Shown here: in pieces, positions 23,033 to 30,005 of the stretch | How the letters are laid out: each line of letters opens with the position of its first letter | Numbering within the stretch: the stretch's first letter is position 1 | Translations under genes and position numbers: made by a program | Source of the DNA: a virus | Reading direction: 5' to 3' (one strand) | Length of the DNA: 30,809 nt | Virus record (IMG/VR): IMGVR_UViG_3300020428_000053 | Coordinates: 1-30,809 of that record | The notes under the pieces: model-generated | What the model was told of the DNA's origin: nothing | The model's input: the letters and a program-made list of their open reading frames with translations, nothing else | Database searches by the model: none

Positions 23033-23906
23033 AGCAGATAAAATTGTTGATTTAATTATCAATCGCATTGAGAAAGGTGTCAAAGATAAATGGCAAATGC
23101 CCTGGCATAATTCTGATTTTAGATTTCCAATCAATACCAAAGGTCACGAGTATCAAGGATTGAATTGCTTTTGGTTGTATATGGTAAAGGACCAACAAAA
23201 TTACAGCAGTAATCAATGGGGTACTTACCAGCAATGGAAAGAAATAGGTGGTGATGTTGCTGGACAATCAGCAACTGCCTTCAATCAATATATCTTGCAA
23301 CCTAAACTCCGAATGGATGACGACGACAATCAATTATGTTATGGCTTCAAAGCGTGGGCTGTATTCAATCGTGATCAAGTCAAAGGTATTTCAAGACAAC
23401 CACATCCACAAACATTTGTAACAAAAGAAATGATTACAGATCAAGCCATCAAAAATCAAACAGCAAAATGGTTTGATAATATTTCAGCAATAATAGAAAC
23501 TGGTTACAACAAAGCTTGTTATGTACCATCTAAAGATATAATCAAGATGCCTGACTTTGATCAATTCAAATCAGACATTGATTATTATACTGTACTTGGA
23601 CACGAGATTATTCATTGGACAGGAGCAAAGCACAGGCTCAATCGTCAGCTATCACAAGAAAGAAAAGAATATGCTTTCGAAGAACTGGTAGCTGAACTTG
23701 GTACTGCCTTAATCGCTGCAAATCTCAAGATTCAATCAAAGCCTACAACTAATACAACTGTCTATGTAAATGGTTGGTTGAAAGCTATGAAACAAAAACC
23801 AAAGGTGTTGTGGGATGCAATGTCTTTGGCTAAGTATGCAGTAGCGTTTTGCAATGACTTACAAAAGAAGAACATTGCTAAACAAATGCATAAAGAAGTT
23901 GCATAA
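23025..23906 (+). CDS. ardC: ArdC-like antirestriction protein
   Basis: A 293-aa protein with the two-domain ArdC layout. Residues 1-125 are the ssDNA-binding N-terminal domain (KWQMPWHNSDFRFPINTKGH, then QGLNCFWL and the conserved WAVFNRDQV). Residues 170-290 are a zincin-like metallopeptidase domain with HEIIH at 193-197 and a downstream EELVAELG for the third zinc ligand. ArdC proteins protect entering DNA against type I restriction and bind ssDNA. ATG 23025 is chosen because GAGGAG precedes it; a TTG 15 nt upstream is less likely. A hairpin covers the stop codon. Confidence 0.85.
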   Translation: MSKADKIVDLIINRIEKGVKDKWQMPWHNSDFRFPINTKGHEYQGLNCFWLYMVKDQQNYSSNQWGTYQQWKEIGGDVAGQSATAFNQYILQPKLRMDDDDNQLCYGFKAWAVFNRDQVKGISRQPHPQTFVTKEMITDQAIKNQTAKWFDNISAIIETGYNKACYVPSKDIIKMPDFDQFKSDIDYYTVLGHEIIHWTGAKHRLNRQLSQERKEYAFEELVAELGTALIAANLKIQSKPTTNTTVYVNGWLKAMKQKPKVLWDAMSLAKYAVAFCNDLQKKNIAKQMHKEVA

Positions 23907-23924
23907 TCATTGCGTTTATGCAAC
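23898..23924 (+). other. Hairpin over the ardC stop codon
   Basis: GTTGCATA (23898-23905) and TATGCAAC (23917-23924) pair perfectly over eight bp with an 11-nt loop; the TAA stop (23904-23906) straddles the stem/loop border. There is no T-run, so RNA processing or 3' protection is more likely than termination. Confidence 0.5.
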
Positions 23925-23963
23925 AATAAATAACCATTGATAAATAAATAGGAGAAGGAACGA

Positions 23964-24230
23964 ATGAATTTATCAAACAGTGAAGCCATGTCGGCTGACA
24001 ATTTACTTAATCGTATTGCTACTAAACTTGTTGACTCACTTAAACGAGAGTTTGGTGACTCACCTATCGAATGTCTTAGACTCATACAAGAGATGCGAGA
24101 CAATGGTATTACTATTCCAGTTGAAAGTCCTATTGGAGAATTTGAAGTTGAATGTAGTAATGTCCTTGATGCACGAGCAGAAGAAGCAGAAGCACGTGCA
24201 ATAATGGCTAACAAAGATGGAGGTTGCTAA
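23964..24230 (+). CDS. Unknown small protein (88 aa)
   Basis: An 88-aa acidic helical protein (MNLSNSEAMSADNLLNRIAT, then LKREFGDSPIECLRLIQEMR and an Ala/Glu-rich C-terminus, DARAEEAEARAIMANKDGGC). AGGAGAAGGAACGA before the ATG gives a good ribosome binding site. First gene of a small cluster after ardC. No family recognised; the TAA overlaps the next start by one base (TAATG). Confidence 0.62.
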   Translation: MNLSNSEAMSADNLLNRIATKLVDSLKREFGDSPIECLRLIQEMRDNGITIPVESPIGEFEVECSNVLDARAEEAEARAIMANKDGGC

Positions 24231-24469
24231 TGGCTAAGGTCGTCGACATAGGTGCAAAAAATACTTTGAAAGAAGTATCGTGTAGTATTCATGCAAGAAT
24301 TAAACTTAAGATATATCTTACAAAAGATAAGACTACACCAGGCTTTTATAAATTAGCTGAACAAGAGTTAGTAAACATTAACAGACTCATTGAAGATTAT
24401 ATGAAAGGTAATATGTATGAGGTTAGTGCCTTTCATTGGTCTGTAGATCAGGAGGAAAGCAATGGATAA
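24230..24469 (+). CDS. Unknown small protein (79 aa)
   Basis: A 79-aa protein from ATG 24230 (MAKVVDIGAKNTLKEVSCSI); GGAGG lies nine nt upstream. A TTG six nt further upstream is possible but less likely. The protein is helical and mixed in charge, ending FHWSVDQEESNG. It contains one GTCGAC site at codons 4-5 (Val-Asp). It overlaps the next gene by eight nt. No function recognised. Confidence 0.6.
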   Translation: MAKVVDIGAKNTLKEVSCSIHARIKLKIYLTKDKTTPGFYKLAEQELVNINRLIEDYMKGNMYEVSAFHWSVDQEESNG

Positions 24470-24704
24470 ACCAGCTAAGGTATATTATATTCCAGCCACT
24501 AGATTTATTGGTATTCAATTAGGTATTGCATCTAAATGGATGGAAGATAAATATGGTATGAGTTGTTTAGAAAAAACAGAATGTGGTCATTATAAATATA
24601 CTGAACATCATCAAGATATATTCAATAGTATATATAGTGATATTGAATATATTTTAGAAGACAATAATGTTTATAAAAAAGATTCTCAATGTCCACAAAA
24701 GTAG
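24462..24704 (+). CDS. Unknown small protein (80 aa)
   Basis: An 80-aa protein: MDKPAKVYYIPATRFIGIQL, then a Lys/Glu/Cys/His-rich middle (MSCLEKTECGHYKYTEHHQD) and an acidic helix. Cys and His residues could form a metal site, but spacing fits no known zinc finger. AGGAGG before the ATG. Last gene of its cluster, followed by two hairpins. Confidence 0.6.
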   Translation: MDKPAKVYYIPATRFIGIQLGIASKWMEDKYGMSCLEKTECGHYKYTEHHQDIFNSIYSDIEYILEDNNVYKKDSQCPQK

Positions 24705-24705
24705 G

Positions 24706-24724
24706 ATGGTATTGGTACTACCAT
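24706..24724 (+). other. Hairpin directly after an early gene
   Basis: ATGGTA and TACCAT pair over six bp around a seven-nt loop, starting two nt after the TAG at 24702-24704. It is followed by a second, much longer hairpin. Confidence 0.45.
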
Positions 24725-24730
24725 TGAGAA

Positions 24731-24776
24731 GAACACAGCCACACGGCTAACCCAAACAAGCCGTGAGGTTGTGTTC
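24731..24776 (+). other. Long hairpin in an early intergenic gap
   Basis: 24731-24748 pairs with 24759-24776 over 18 positions with one mismatch and one G-T pair, around a ten-nt loop (AACCCAAACA). The outer arms are GAACACA and TGTGTTC, the inner ones CACGGCT and AGCCGTG. No T-run follows, so a simple terminator is unlikely. It lies 27 nt before the helix-turn-helix gene pair and could be an RNA element controlling it, or a protein-binding palindrome. Confidence 0.65.
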
Positions 24777-24803
24777 GTTGCGTCAATGCATTAAGGTGTG
24801 ATT

Positions 24804-25043
24804 ATGAATAGTTATATAATTGAATTGATAAGAATATCTAGGAAGATTGATATATCTTTATTACAAGCGTGGAAAGAATCAGGGATTGATATGTCTACAT
24901 ATTATCGTGCAATCAATGGTGCTGAATTAAAACACGCAACAGCTTTAAAGGTTGAAGATGCACTTTACTCATTACAAAAGGCCAGTAAAAGTAACAGAAA
25001 ACTGGCAGAAAATTATAGAAGATTTAAAAAAGTACCGAAATAA
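24804..25043 (+). CDS. Small helix-turn-helix-like protein
   Basis: A 79-aa protein starting at ATG 24804, seven nt after AAGG. Residues about 17-55 (LLQAWKESGIDMSTYYRAIN followed by KHATALKVEDALY) look like a compact helix-turn-helix of Cro/repressor type. The C-terminus is basic (SNRKLAENYRRFKKVPK). The next gene, also helix-turn-helix, overlaps by 86 nt in another frame. The pair may regulate the early-to-late switch. This is inferred from fold pattern and context. Confidence 0.6.
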   Translation: MNSYIIELIRISRKIDISLLQAWKESGIDMSTYYRAINGAELKHATALKVEDALYSLQKASKSNRKLAENYRRFKKVPK

Positions 25044-25239
25044 AAAAGGTATTAGCCAAGAAACATTAGCTGGTGATATGGGAATTGAACCAAGTCTAAT
25101 GCAGAAATGGGAAACATATAAGAGAGTGCCATCAGGATTTATGTTTAGTTGTTGGCTTGATGCACTTGAGTTAGGTATTACAATCAAACCCATAGGAGGA
25201 ATGAATGTCAAAAGAAAAGAACAAAGGAAGTTACCATGA
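24958..25239 (+). CDS. XRE-family helix-turn-helix protein
   Basis: A 93-aa protein. Residues about 19-75 show the XRE (lambda Cro/CI type) pattern: IIEDLKKYRNKKGISQETLA, then GDMGIEPSLMQKWETYKRVP, in which ISQETLA and SLMQKWE are the two helices of the motif. It would bind DNA as a dimer. ATG 24958 has AAAGG six nt upstream of it; a TTG two codons earlier is possible. It overlaps the gene before by 86 nt and the nuclease gene after by 35 nt. Confidence 0.72.
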   Translation: MHFTHYKRPVKVTENWQKIIEDLKKYRNKKGISQETLAGDMGIEPSLMQKWETYKRVPSGFMFSCWLDALELGITIKPIGGMNVKRKEQRKLP

Positions 25240-25573
25240 AAGATGGTGGGTAAATCTATTTAATAGCTGGGGTTGGAGAGCTAAACGTCAGCCATTATCA
25301 GGTGCATTAAAAGATTATCCAAGTGATATTGATTTGAATGTCAATATATATGGCGACGGCAACTTCATTACATCAACACAATTATTATGTGAGAGTAAGT
25401 ATAGGCATACTGGTTTTGCTTTAATATCAAAGTATCTTGGTAAGAGAAATAATAAATATGATAATGATTTACTTTTGTTAAAGCAGAAGAATGGAGAAGC
25501 ATTTGTTTGTTTCAATGTAAGAAACACAAAGGCATTAAAGTTAATTGAATTTCAAACAATGGAGAATGAATAA
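25205..25573 (+). CDS. PDDEXK nuclease, Holliday-junction-resolvase-like
   Basis: A 122-aa protein with the active-site pattern of small archaeal/phage resolvases. Glu12 lies in SYHERWW, a conserved GWRAKRQPLSGA stretch follows, then Asp41 in PSDIDL and Glu63-Ser-Lys65 in LLCESKYR. Such enzymes cut branched recombination or replication intermediates, and this fits the nearby YqaJ, ERF and SSB genes. GGAGG precedes the ATG at 25205. Another type of PDDEXK nuclease (VRR-NUC-like) is possible. Confidence 0.7.
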   Translation: MSKEKNKGSYHERWWVNLFNSWGWRAKRQPLSGALKDYPSDIDLNVNIYGDGNFITSTQLLCESKYRHTGFALISKYLGKRNNKYDNDLLLLKQKNGEAFVCFNVRNTKALKLIEFQTMENE

Positions 25574-25767
25574 TGACAGATAAAACAGTAAAAGTTACAT
25601 TAACTTTAAATCAGTTTAATAAAGTTCGCTTTGCTATAAGTGAAAGACTACAAACAATTTTGTTTGAGAATGATGATAAAGTACCACAATTAAAAGATTA
25701 TCTTTATTCAGAATATCAGTGTTTAAAAAGAGTTTATAGTAATTTTAAAAAAATGGAGAATGAATGA
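25573..25767 (+). CDS. Unknown small protein (64 aa)
   Basis: A 64-aa protein (MTDKTVKVTLTLNQFNKVRF, then a helical part with basic end, KRVYSNFKKMENE). The N-terminal strand followed by helices resembles many small phage proteins but no family is recognised. It starts at the last base of the nuclease stop (TAATG) and overlaps the next gene as ATGA. Confidence 0.58.
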   Translation: MTDKTVKVTLTLNQFNKVRFAISERLQTILFENDDKVPQLKDYLYSEYQCLKRVYSNFKKMENE

Positions 25768-25943
25768 CAGATAAATTTTTATTAGAACTTGAGAATTTTC
25801 TCAATGAAAAGTTTGATGGAGAATGGGATATGTCCTGGCAAATAGAAGAAAGAGCTATTGATATAAGACTTATTCTTAATCAAGATAAAGAAGTTATTAA
25901 CTTTAAAAGAGTTAATAATGTAATCCAGTTTCCAATAAAATAG
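25764..25943 (+). CDS. Unknown small acidic protein (59 aa)
   Basis: A 59-aa ORF: MTDKFLLELENFLNEKFDGE followed by WDMSWQIEERAIDIRLI. It begins inside the stop of the gene before (ATGA), suggesting coupling, and shares the start MTDK with it. Its TAG begins the 5' arm of a hairpin. No recognised family. Confidence 0.6.
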   Translation: MTDKFLLELENFLNEKFDGEWDMSWQIEERAIDIRLILNQDKEVINFKRVNNVIQFPIK

Positions 25944-25973
25944 CTCCCAAGATAATCGGAATCTTGAGAGCTA
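25941..25973 (+). other. Hairpin starting at a stop codon
   Basis: TAGCTC and GAGCTA form an outer 6-bp stem and CAAGAT and ATCTTG an inner 6-bp stem with one mismatch between them and a seven-nt loop. The TAG stop is the first three bases of the stem. No T-run. Marks the boundary to the replication gene. Confidence 0.6.
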
Positions 25974-26037
25974 CATTAGTTGAGGAACGAATAAATAATT
26001 AGTATCAATTATAACCATACAATGTCAAGAGGAATGA

Positions 26038-26703
26038 ATGAGTTTCAAAAGAGTATCAGCAGTAATGGACATTGAACTATCAGATGGATTAGCTAAGTGG
26101 GTTCTTGTAACACTTGCTCATCACGAAAATAGTAATACTGGACATTGCTTTCCATCAATAGATAGGCTTGTAAAACTTACCAGCTTATCAAGAAGTACTA
26201 TCATCAGGTGCCTAAAAAAATTAGTTGATCTTAAACTAATACACAAACATCCTGATCGTGGTAAATCAAATCATTACGAATTTCTTTTTGAATACAAAGT
26301 TATCAGAAAGAACCAGTGTCACACAGACACTACACTAGTATCAGACAGACACCCTAATAGAGAAGTAATAAAGAAAGTCGTCGACAAGGAGCAACAAAGG
26401 GAGGTGTGGAATAACTGGACTCCCTCTGATAGCGAGAAAGAATTATTAAACAATCAACTTGGAGAGATAGATCACAATGCAGAAATTATCAAGTATAAAA
26501 AATATTATGCCAAAGCAGAAACAATCGTCGCACCATTCAGCCACTACAGAAGCTGGTGTAAAAGAGTCGCAGAGTTTGATGGTGTTCAGCGAAACGGAAA
26601 AGAATTATTACCTAACGTACAAACTAATAGACGCAAATCCTCTGGACATAGACAGCGAGGTTCGCTCAGCAGTGTTGTTAGAACTATTAGAGGGGGGACT
26701 TGA
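26038..26703 (+). CDS. Helix-turn-helix replication-initiator-like protein
   Basis: A 221-aa protein. The N-terminal residues 1-75 have the HTH_36 pattern found in phage and plasmid replication proteins: AKWVLVTLAHHEN, then GHCFPSIDRLVKLTSLSRST and IIRCLKKLVDLKLI. The middle is Lys/Asp-rich linker. Residues about 165-185 (APFSHYRSWCKRVAEF) resemble the W-x-x-W end of lambda O-like initiators. The last 40 residues overlap the next gene and may be unconstrained. It would bind the origin and recruit the helicase loader. A good ribosome binding site (GAGGAATGA) precedes the ATG. Confidence 0.68.
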   Translation: MSFKRVSAVMDIELSDGLAKWVLVTLAHHENSNTGHCFPSIDRLVKLTSLSRSTIIRCLKKLVDLKLIHKHPDRGKSNHYEFLFEYKVIRKNQCHTDTTLVSDRHPNREVIKKVVDKEQQREVWNNWTPSDSEKELLNNQLGEIDHNAEIIKYKKYYAKAETIVAPFSHYRSWCKRVAEFDGVQRNGKELLPNVQTNRRKSSGHRQRGSLSSVVRTIRGGT

Positions 26704-27109
26704 TATATTTGAAACATATCACGATGGAAAAATTTATGTCAAAAACATAAATGTACACAACGCAAGTGTTCCTGAAATAAAAAGAGCATTACATAAATGT
26801 TATGGTTACTCAATGCCATTAGAAGATGATGAACTATTAAAACGATTGGTCATTATGTTTTCTTTGATGAACAAACAGAATATGGATGAAGATGATTTAG
26901 AACTAAAAATTCGTTCATTGGTTCGACAGATAAATCATGTCGATAAAATACCAGCAGATATTATTATTAGATGCATTGAACATATGACCAAGAATAATAA
27001 ATGGTATCCATCATATGCAGACATTCATAATTACTGTAGTGATAAATATCAGCTTAGAAAAAAGCTGGCTAATGCATTGCAAGAACGCATTAAATACTTG
27101 CAATCTTAA
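26579..27109 (+). CDS. Possible helicase-loader-like replication protein
   Basis: A 176-aa protein from ATG 26579 (MVFSETEKNYYLTYKLIDAN); the same frame is open further upstream to 26477 but that part only mirrors the overlapped gene. The central segment (EIKRALHKCYGYSMP) and the C-terminal KNNKWYPSYADIHNYC recall the tryptophan-proline motif of phage helicase-loader proteins located after O-like initiators. No ATPase motif is visible. Overlap with the initiator gene is 125 nt. The start site is uncertain and the function is inferred mainly from order. Confidence 0.52.
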   Translation: MVFSETEKNYYLTYKLIDANPLDIDSEVRSAVLLELLEGGLDIFETYHDGKIYVKNINVHNASVPEIKRALHKCYGYSMPLEDDELLKRLVIMFSLMNKQNMDEDDLELKIRSLVRQINHVDKIPADIIIRCIEHMTKNNKWYPSYADIHNYCSDKYQLRKKLANALQERIKYLQS

Positions 27110-27151
27110 ACAAATTGTCATAAATTATAACTAATAGTTGAGGAGCTAAAT

Positions 27152-28021
27152 ATGAATAGACAAGGAAAAATCGGTGGCTCAGACGTCGCCAAGTTACAAG
27201 ACCCAAATAATTGGTTTGAAATGTGGGAGATCAAGACTGGTCGTAAGCAGTCACCTGATCTTTCAGATGTATTACCAGTAGCTATGGGTGCTACCACAGA
27301 AGCATTGAATCACGCTTGGTTTAGAAAGTATATGACCAATGGCAATGAAGAGATGATGCACAGTATATTCTATGAAGAGCGTAAAGAATATTGGCAACCA
27401 AAAATAGTTGATAGAGATTTATCATTAAAATTATTTGGTGATCGTGAAGTAATCCAAGCTAATCTTGATTGTATTTATAGATCAAATGACACAGAACATT
27501 TTGATACTTATATGATTGAGTTCAAACATACACACGCAAACAATACAATGGATAGAGTGCGTGATTATTATATGCCACAGATACAATACTATCTCAATGT
27601 AGCTAAGATTGAGAAAGCATATCTATCTGTATTGTTTGGTAACAATCGATATGATGTTTGCTGGATAGGTAGGAGTCGTGAATACTTTCTTATGACAATG
27701 GATAATGTCAAAAAATTCTGGGCATATGTCAGAGATGATACTCCTCCACCAATGGAACAAGTAGCATACAGAGAAGTATCTACAGACAAAGTAGTTGTCG
27801 ACGGCTTGATTGCCAGAGATGTAAGTAAAAGTAATTCGTTTGCATTTAATTCAGAGTTGTTTGCTTCAACAGTTGACCAGGCAAAACAAAATTCAGATGC
27901 AAAGAAAGCACTTCTTGAAGAATTAAAGGATACAGATCGAGAAGTATATAATGATCATGTCAAAGTTTACAGAACTAAGAATGGTCGCAGAGTATCCTTA
28001 CAAAAAAAAGATGTAGCTTAA
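27152..28021 (+). CDS. YqaJ-like (lambda exonuclease-type) 5'-3' exonuclease
   Basis: A 289-aa PDDEXK nuclease of the YqaJ/lambda Exo type. Motifs: IGGSD at 7-11, Glu50 in GATTEALNHAWF, Asp106 in QANLDCI, Glu123-Phe-Lys125 in IEFKHTH, and Gln143 in YMPQIQYYL. Such enzymes resect double-strand ends for single-strand annealing, and the annealing partner (ERF) is the next gene. GAGGAG precedes the ATG. A perfect 11-bp hairpin includes its stop codon. Confidence 0.85.
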   Translation: MNRQGKIGGSDVAKLQDPNNWFEMWEIKTGRKQSPDLSDVLPVAMGATTEALNHAWFRKYMTNGNEEMMHSIFYEERKEYWQPKIVDRDLSLKLFGDREVIQANLDCIYRSNDTEHFDTYMIEFKHTHANNTMDRVRDYYMPQIQYYLNVAKIEKAYLSVLFGNNRYDVCWIGRSREYFLMTMDNVKKFWAYVRDDTPPPMEQVAYREVSTDKVVVDGLIARDVSKSNSFAFNSELFASTVDQAKQNSDAKKALLEELKDTDREVYNDHVKVYRTKNGRRVSLQKKDVA

Positions 28022-28038
28022 TGATACTAAGCTACATC
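28010..28038 (+). terminator. Hairpin over the exonuclease stop codon
   Basis: GATGTAGCTTA and TAAGCTACATC pair perfectly over 11 bp with a seven-nt loop; the TAA stop spans the end of the 5' arm. It is followed by AGTTTTAAC, a weak T-run, so partial termination or mRNA processing is plausible. It separates the exonuclease from the annealing-protein gene. Confidence 0.55.
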
Positions 28039-28072
28039 AGTTTTAACTTATCATTCATAGGAGGAATTAAAT

Positions 28073-28606
28073 ATGAATATTAAAAAATCTAATGTATCAC
28101 CAACAAAAAAGCAAGAGCCAAAAAAGGTATTGCCTATTAGTCAGAACATTCAACAAGCAATGTGGATGTTTCAAAAAGATAAAGTTGTTGCAAACAAATC
28201 TTCAAAGAATCCGTTCTTCAAGAATACATACTCTAGTTTAGAAGAAGTTATGTCAGCTTGTGACCAGGCAAATAAGTATGGAATACTTTATGGCTTTGAA
28301 TCAACAGTAACAGAAACTGGCAATCTTATTATTACTGCTACTGCTACACACGTTGGTAGTCAGACACAGCTTAAATTATCTGTGCCTTGTTTCGTACCAA
28401 ACTTACACGATCCACAAAAGTTAGGTTCATCAATAACATATGCTAAAAGGTATAGCCTTCAAGCATTGTTTGCTCTCGCATCAGTAGATGACGACGGCAG
28501 TAAAGCAAGTGGTATCATTGTTCCAAACGGCAATGTTAATCCACCCAAAAATCCAGGCAACGAAAGAGCCATCACAACCCCAAAAAATAAGGAGGACTTC
28601 AAGTAA
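28073..28606 (+). CDS. erf: ERF-family single-strand annealing protein
   Basis: A 177-aa protein of the ERF superfamily (P22 Erf type). Diagnostic segments are KNPFFKNTYSSLEEVMSA (residues 45-62) and the conserved GSSITYAKRYSLQALFALA followed by DDDG (residues about 117-141). ERF proteins anneal complementary single strands and work with the adjacent exonuclease and the SSB-like protein. The flexible C-terminus is Pro/Lys/Asn-rich. AGGAGG precedes the ATG; the stop shares a base with the next start. Confidence 0.88.
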   Translation: MNIKKSNVSPTKKQEPKKVLPISQNIQQAMWMFQKDKVVANKSSKNPFFKNTYSSLEEVMSACDQANKYGILYGFESTVTETGNLIITATATHVGSQTQLKLSVPCFVPNLHDPQKLGSSITYAKRYSLQALFALASVDDDGSKASGIIVPNGNVNPPKNPGNERAITTPKNKEDFK

Positions 28607-29046
28607 TGAATGAATACGACGACACTGATAAAGGTGTACTTTGGAAACCAAGAGGTGACCAAATGCTAAGAGCAATAGGTAAAGTAAATAACAATGGAGA
28701 AGATAAGAATACTTTACTTATGGCTTGTGCAACTAGAGAGGGCGAAAAGTATTACGAACTCTATCAAAAGGTTTCTTCTATATATGCAAAGAAAGAGGAT
28801 GCAAGTGAAGGCGCACCTGATTTCTCTGGACCAATGGGAGAGACTAGACGTATTGCTATGTGGGTAAATGAATTTCCATCTGGTCACAAACAAGAAGGTA
28901 CTAAATATCTTAAAGCAGTTGTATCAGATAAGATGCAAACAGAAGGTGAAACTGTAGCACCAGCTACTCAAGAAAAATCACCTGAAGATATTGCTAAAGA
29001 TATTGAAAAATCTTTCACGGATGATGGCGATGAAATCCCCTTCTAG
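28606..29046 (+). CDS. Single-stranded DNA-binding-like protein
   Basis: A 146-aa protein whose C-terminus is DDGDEIPF (residues 139-146), the acidic tip that SSB proteins use to recruit partners. The N-terminal 110 residues (LLMACATREGEKYYELYQKV, later IAMWVNEFPSG) fit a compact beta-rich OB-like domain but are not a standard SSB sequence. Location directly after ERF supports the call. The ATG shares the last base of the ERF stop (TAATG). Confidence 0.72.
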   Translation: MNEYDDTDKGVLWKPRGDQMLRAIGKVNNNGEDKNTLLMACATREGEKYYELYQKVSSIYAKKEDASEGAPDFSGPMGETRRIAMWVNEFPSGHKQEGTKYLKAVVSDKMQTEGETVAPATQEKSPEDIAKDIEKSFTDDGDEIPF

Positions 29047-29296
29047 CATATCACAGAGATATAAGGAAATGTTAGACCTTATATCCATAAAGCAACTTGC
29101 TTCTGAACTCAGGAGCAAGTGTGCTAAAACCGAACAATCCAATATAACTGAACTAGGAATAATGAGATACGTAAGGAAGTATAACATACAGTACATTCCT
29201 CTCAGTGGTGTAAAATATTTAACACCAGTGGATGTTGACAATTTATTAGAAGCAATGAAACTAACTGGTAAACAAAAAAGGAGTACAAACAAATGA
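29021..29296 (+). CDS. Small DNA-binding-like protein
   Basis: A basic protein of about 91 aa from ATG 29021 (MMAMKSPSSISQRYKEML); ATGs at 29024 and 29030 are equally possible. Residues about 55-85 (YNIQYIPLSGVKYLTPVDVD) resemble a winged or excisionase-like DNA-binding turn. It starts inside the SSB-like gene with a 26-nt overlap. It ends four nt into the next gene (ATGA). Confidence 0.52.
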   Translation: MMAMKSPSSISQRYKEMLDLISIKQLASELRSKCAKTEQSNITELGIMRYVRKYNIQYIPLSGVKYLTPVDVDNLLEAMKLTGKQKRSTNK

Positions 29297-29514
29297 GTTT
29301 TATTGATGATCCAAGAGCAGAAGAGTTCGATAAATACGGAAGAGTATATCGACCAGAAACTGTAATAATAAAAAGCAACTCATCTTTAGGTGGTGCTATA
29401 AAATCAAATGAGGACTTAGATTTATTTGATAGAGCCAAACGTAAAAGAAAATCTAGCTTTAATAAAGTTAGACTTCCTAAATATATTTCAAAACAAAGAA
29501 GGGTATCATTGTGA
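29293..29514 (+). CDS. Unknown small basic protein (73 aa)
   Basis: A 73-aa protein: MSFIDDPRAEEFDKYGRVYR, then a basic C-terminal half (DRAKRKRKSSFNKVRLPKYI). It starts in the stop of the previous gene and ends in the GTG start of the next (GTGA). No recognised family; the charge suggests nucleic-acid contact. Confidence 0.58.
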   Translation: MSFIDDPRAEEFDKYGRVYRPETVIIKSNSSLGGAIKSNEDLDLFDRAKRKRKSSFNKVRLPKYISKQRRVSL

Positions 29515-29681
29515 TAGATGATATCTTTGATTGGTGTGTTCTTACTTTGATAGAAGTATCAGCTATAATGGGAATGACATATGAAGAACTAAATGTTTAT
29601 TTGTTTGTCTTTATGTTTCCATTAGCGATACTGATATCATTAATGATTAATGTTTATCTTTACCTTAAGTTTGTAAGATGA
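29511..29681 (+). CDS. Small membrane protein (56 aa)
   Basis: A 56-aa ORF from GTG 29511. The N-terminal part (MIDDIFDWCVLTLIEVSAIM) and the motif GMTYEELNVYLF are followed by one membrane segment (FMFPLAILISLMINVYLYL). Tiny proteins with the same G-M-T-Y-E-E-x-N-V pattern recur in marine phages near nucleotide-metabolism or replication genes; their function is unknown. Overlaps both neighbours by four nt. Confidence 0.68.
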   Translation: MIDDIFDWCVLTLIEVSAIMGMTYEELNVYLFVFMFPLAILISLMINVYLYLKFVR

Positions 29682-29938
29682 AAGCAAAAGAAATATTAAA
29701 GGAAGCACAAGTGCAAGTCGACGACAGAGAAAACCAATACGGTTCACCAGAGAAAATGCTACAAAGATTCTCTGAACTATCCTCCACAATCCTCGACTAC
29801 CACATCACACCACAACAAGCTGGTCTACTTTTGATAGCATTAAAAGTAACAAGACTAATTGAAACACCAAATCATATAGATAGTATTGTAGATATTGCTG
29901 GATATGCTGGTGTGCTAGGCGAATCTACAAAATCTTAA
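29678..29938 (+). CDS. DUF6378-like protein
   Basis: An 86-aa all-helical protein with the DUF6378 pattern: a first helix with DDRENQYGSPEKMLQRFSEL, the middle TPQQAGLLLIALKVTRLIET, and the end DSIVDIAGYAGVLGE. The acidic/basic residue arrangement recalls MazG-like all-alpha nucleotide pyrophosphatases, but catalysis is not shown for this family to my knowledge. Last gene of the rightward block. Confidence 0.75.
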   Translation: MKAKEILKEAQVQVDDRENQYGSPEKMLQRFSELSSTILDYHITPQQAGLLLIALKVTRLIETPNHIDSIVDIAGYAGVLGESTKS

Positions 29939-29965
29939 AAAAACGGCTTGATATAAAGACCCTCA

Positions 29966-30005
29966 GAGGGGTGGAATGATACCTTCGAGTATGATTGTAC
30001 CCCTC
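29966..30005. terminator. Hairpin between convergent operons
   Basis: GAGGGGT (29966-29972) and ACCCCTC (29999-30005) pair perfectly, with further inner pairing up to a six-nt loop at about 29983-29988. It lies between the converging ends of the rightward block and the lysis genes and partly covers the lysozyme stop codon. A run of seven A at 29938-29944 gives a T-run for leftward transcripts. A bidirectional terminator is likely. Confidence 0.6.

Noticed and set aside
23762-24214. 150-aa open frame on the minus strand over the end of ardC
   Set aside because: It is antisense to ardC and the next gene, both with better start signals and recognisable or coherent protein sequence.
24731-24776. 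Rho-independent terminator
   Set aside because: The stem is strong, but the following bases (GTTGCGTCAATGC) have no T-run, so it is listed only as a hairpin.
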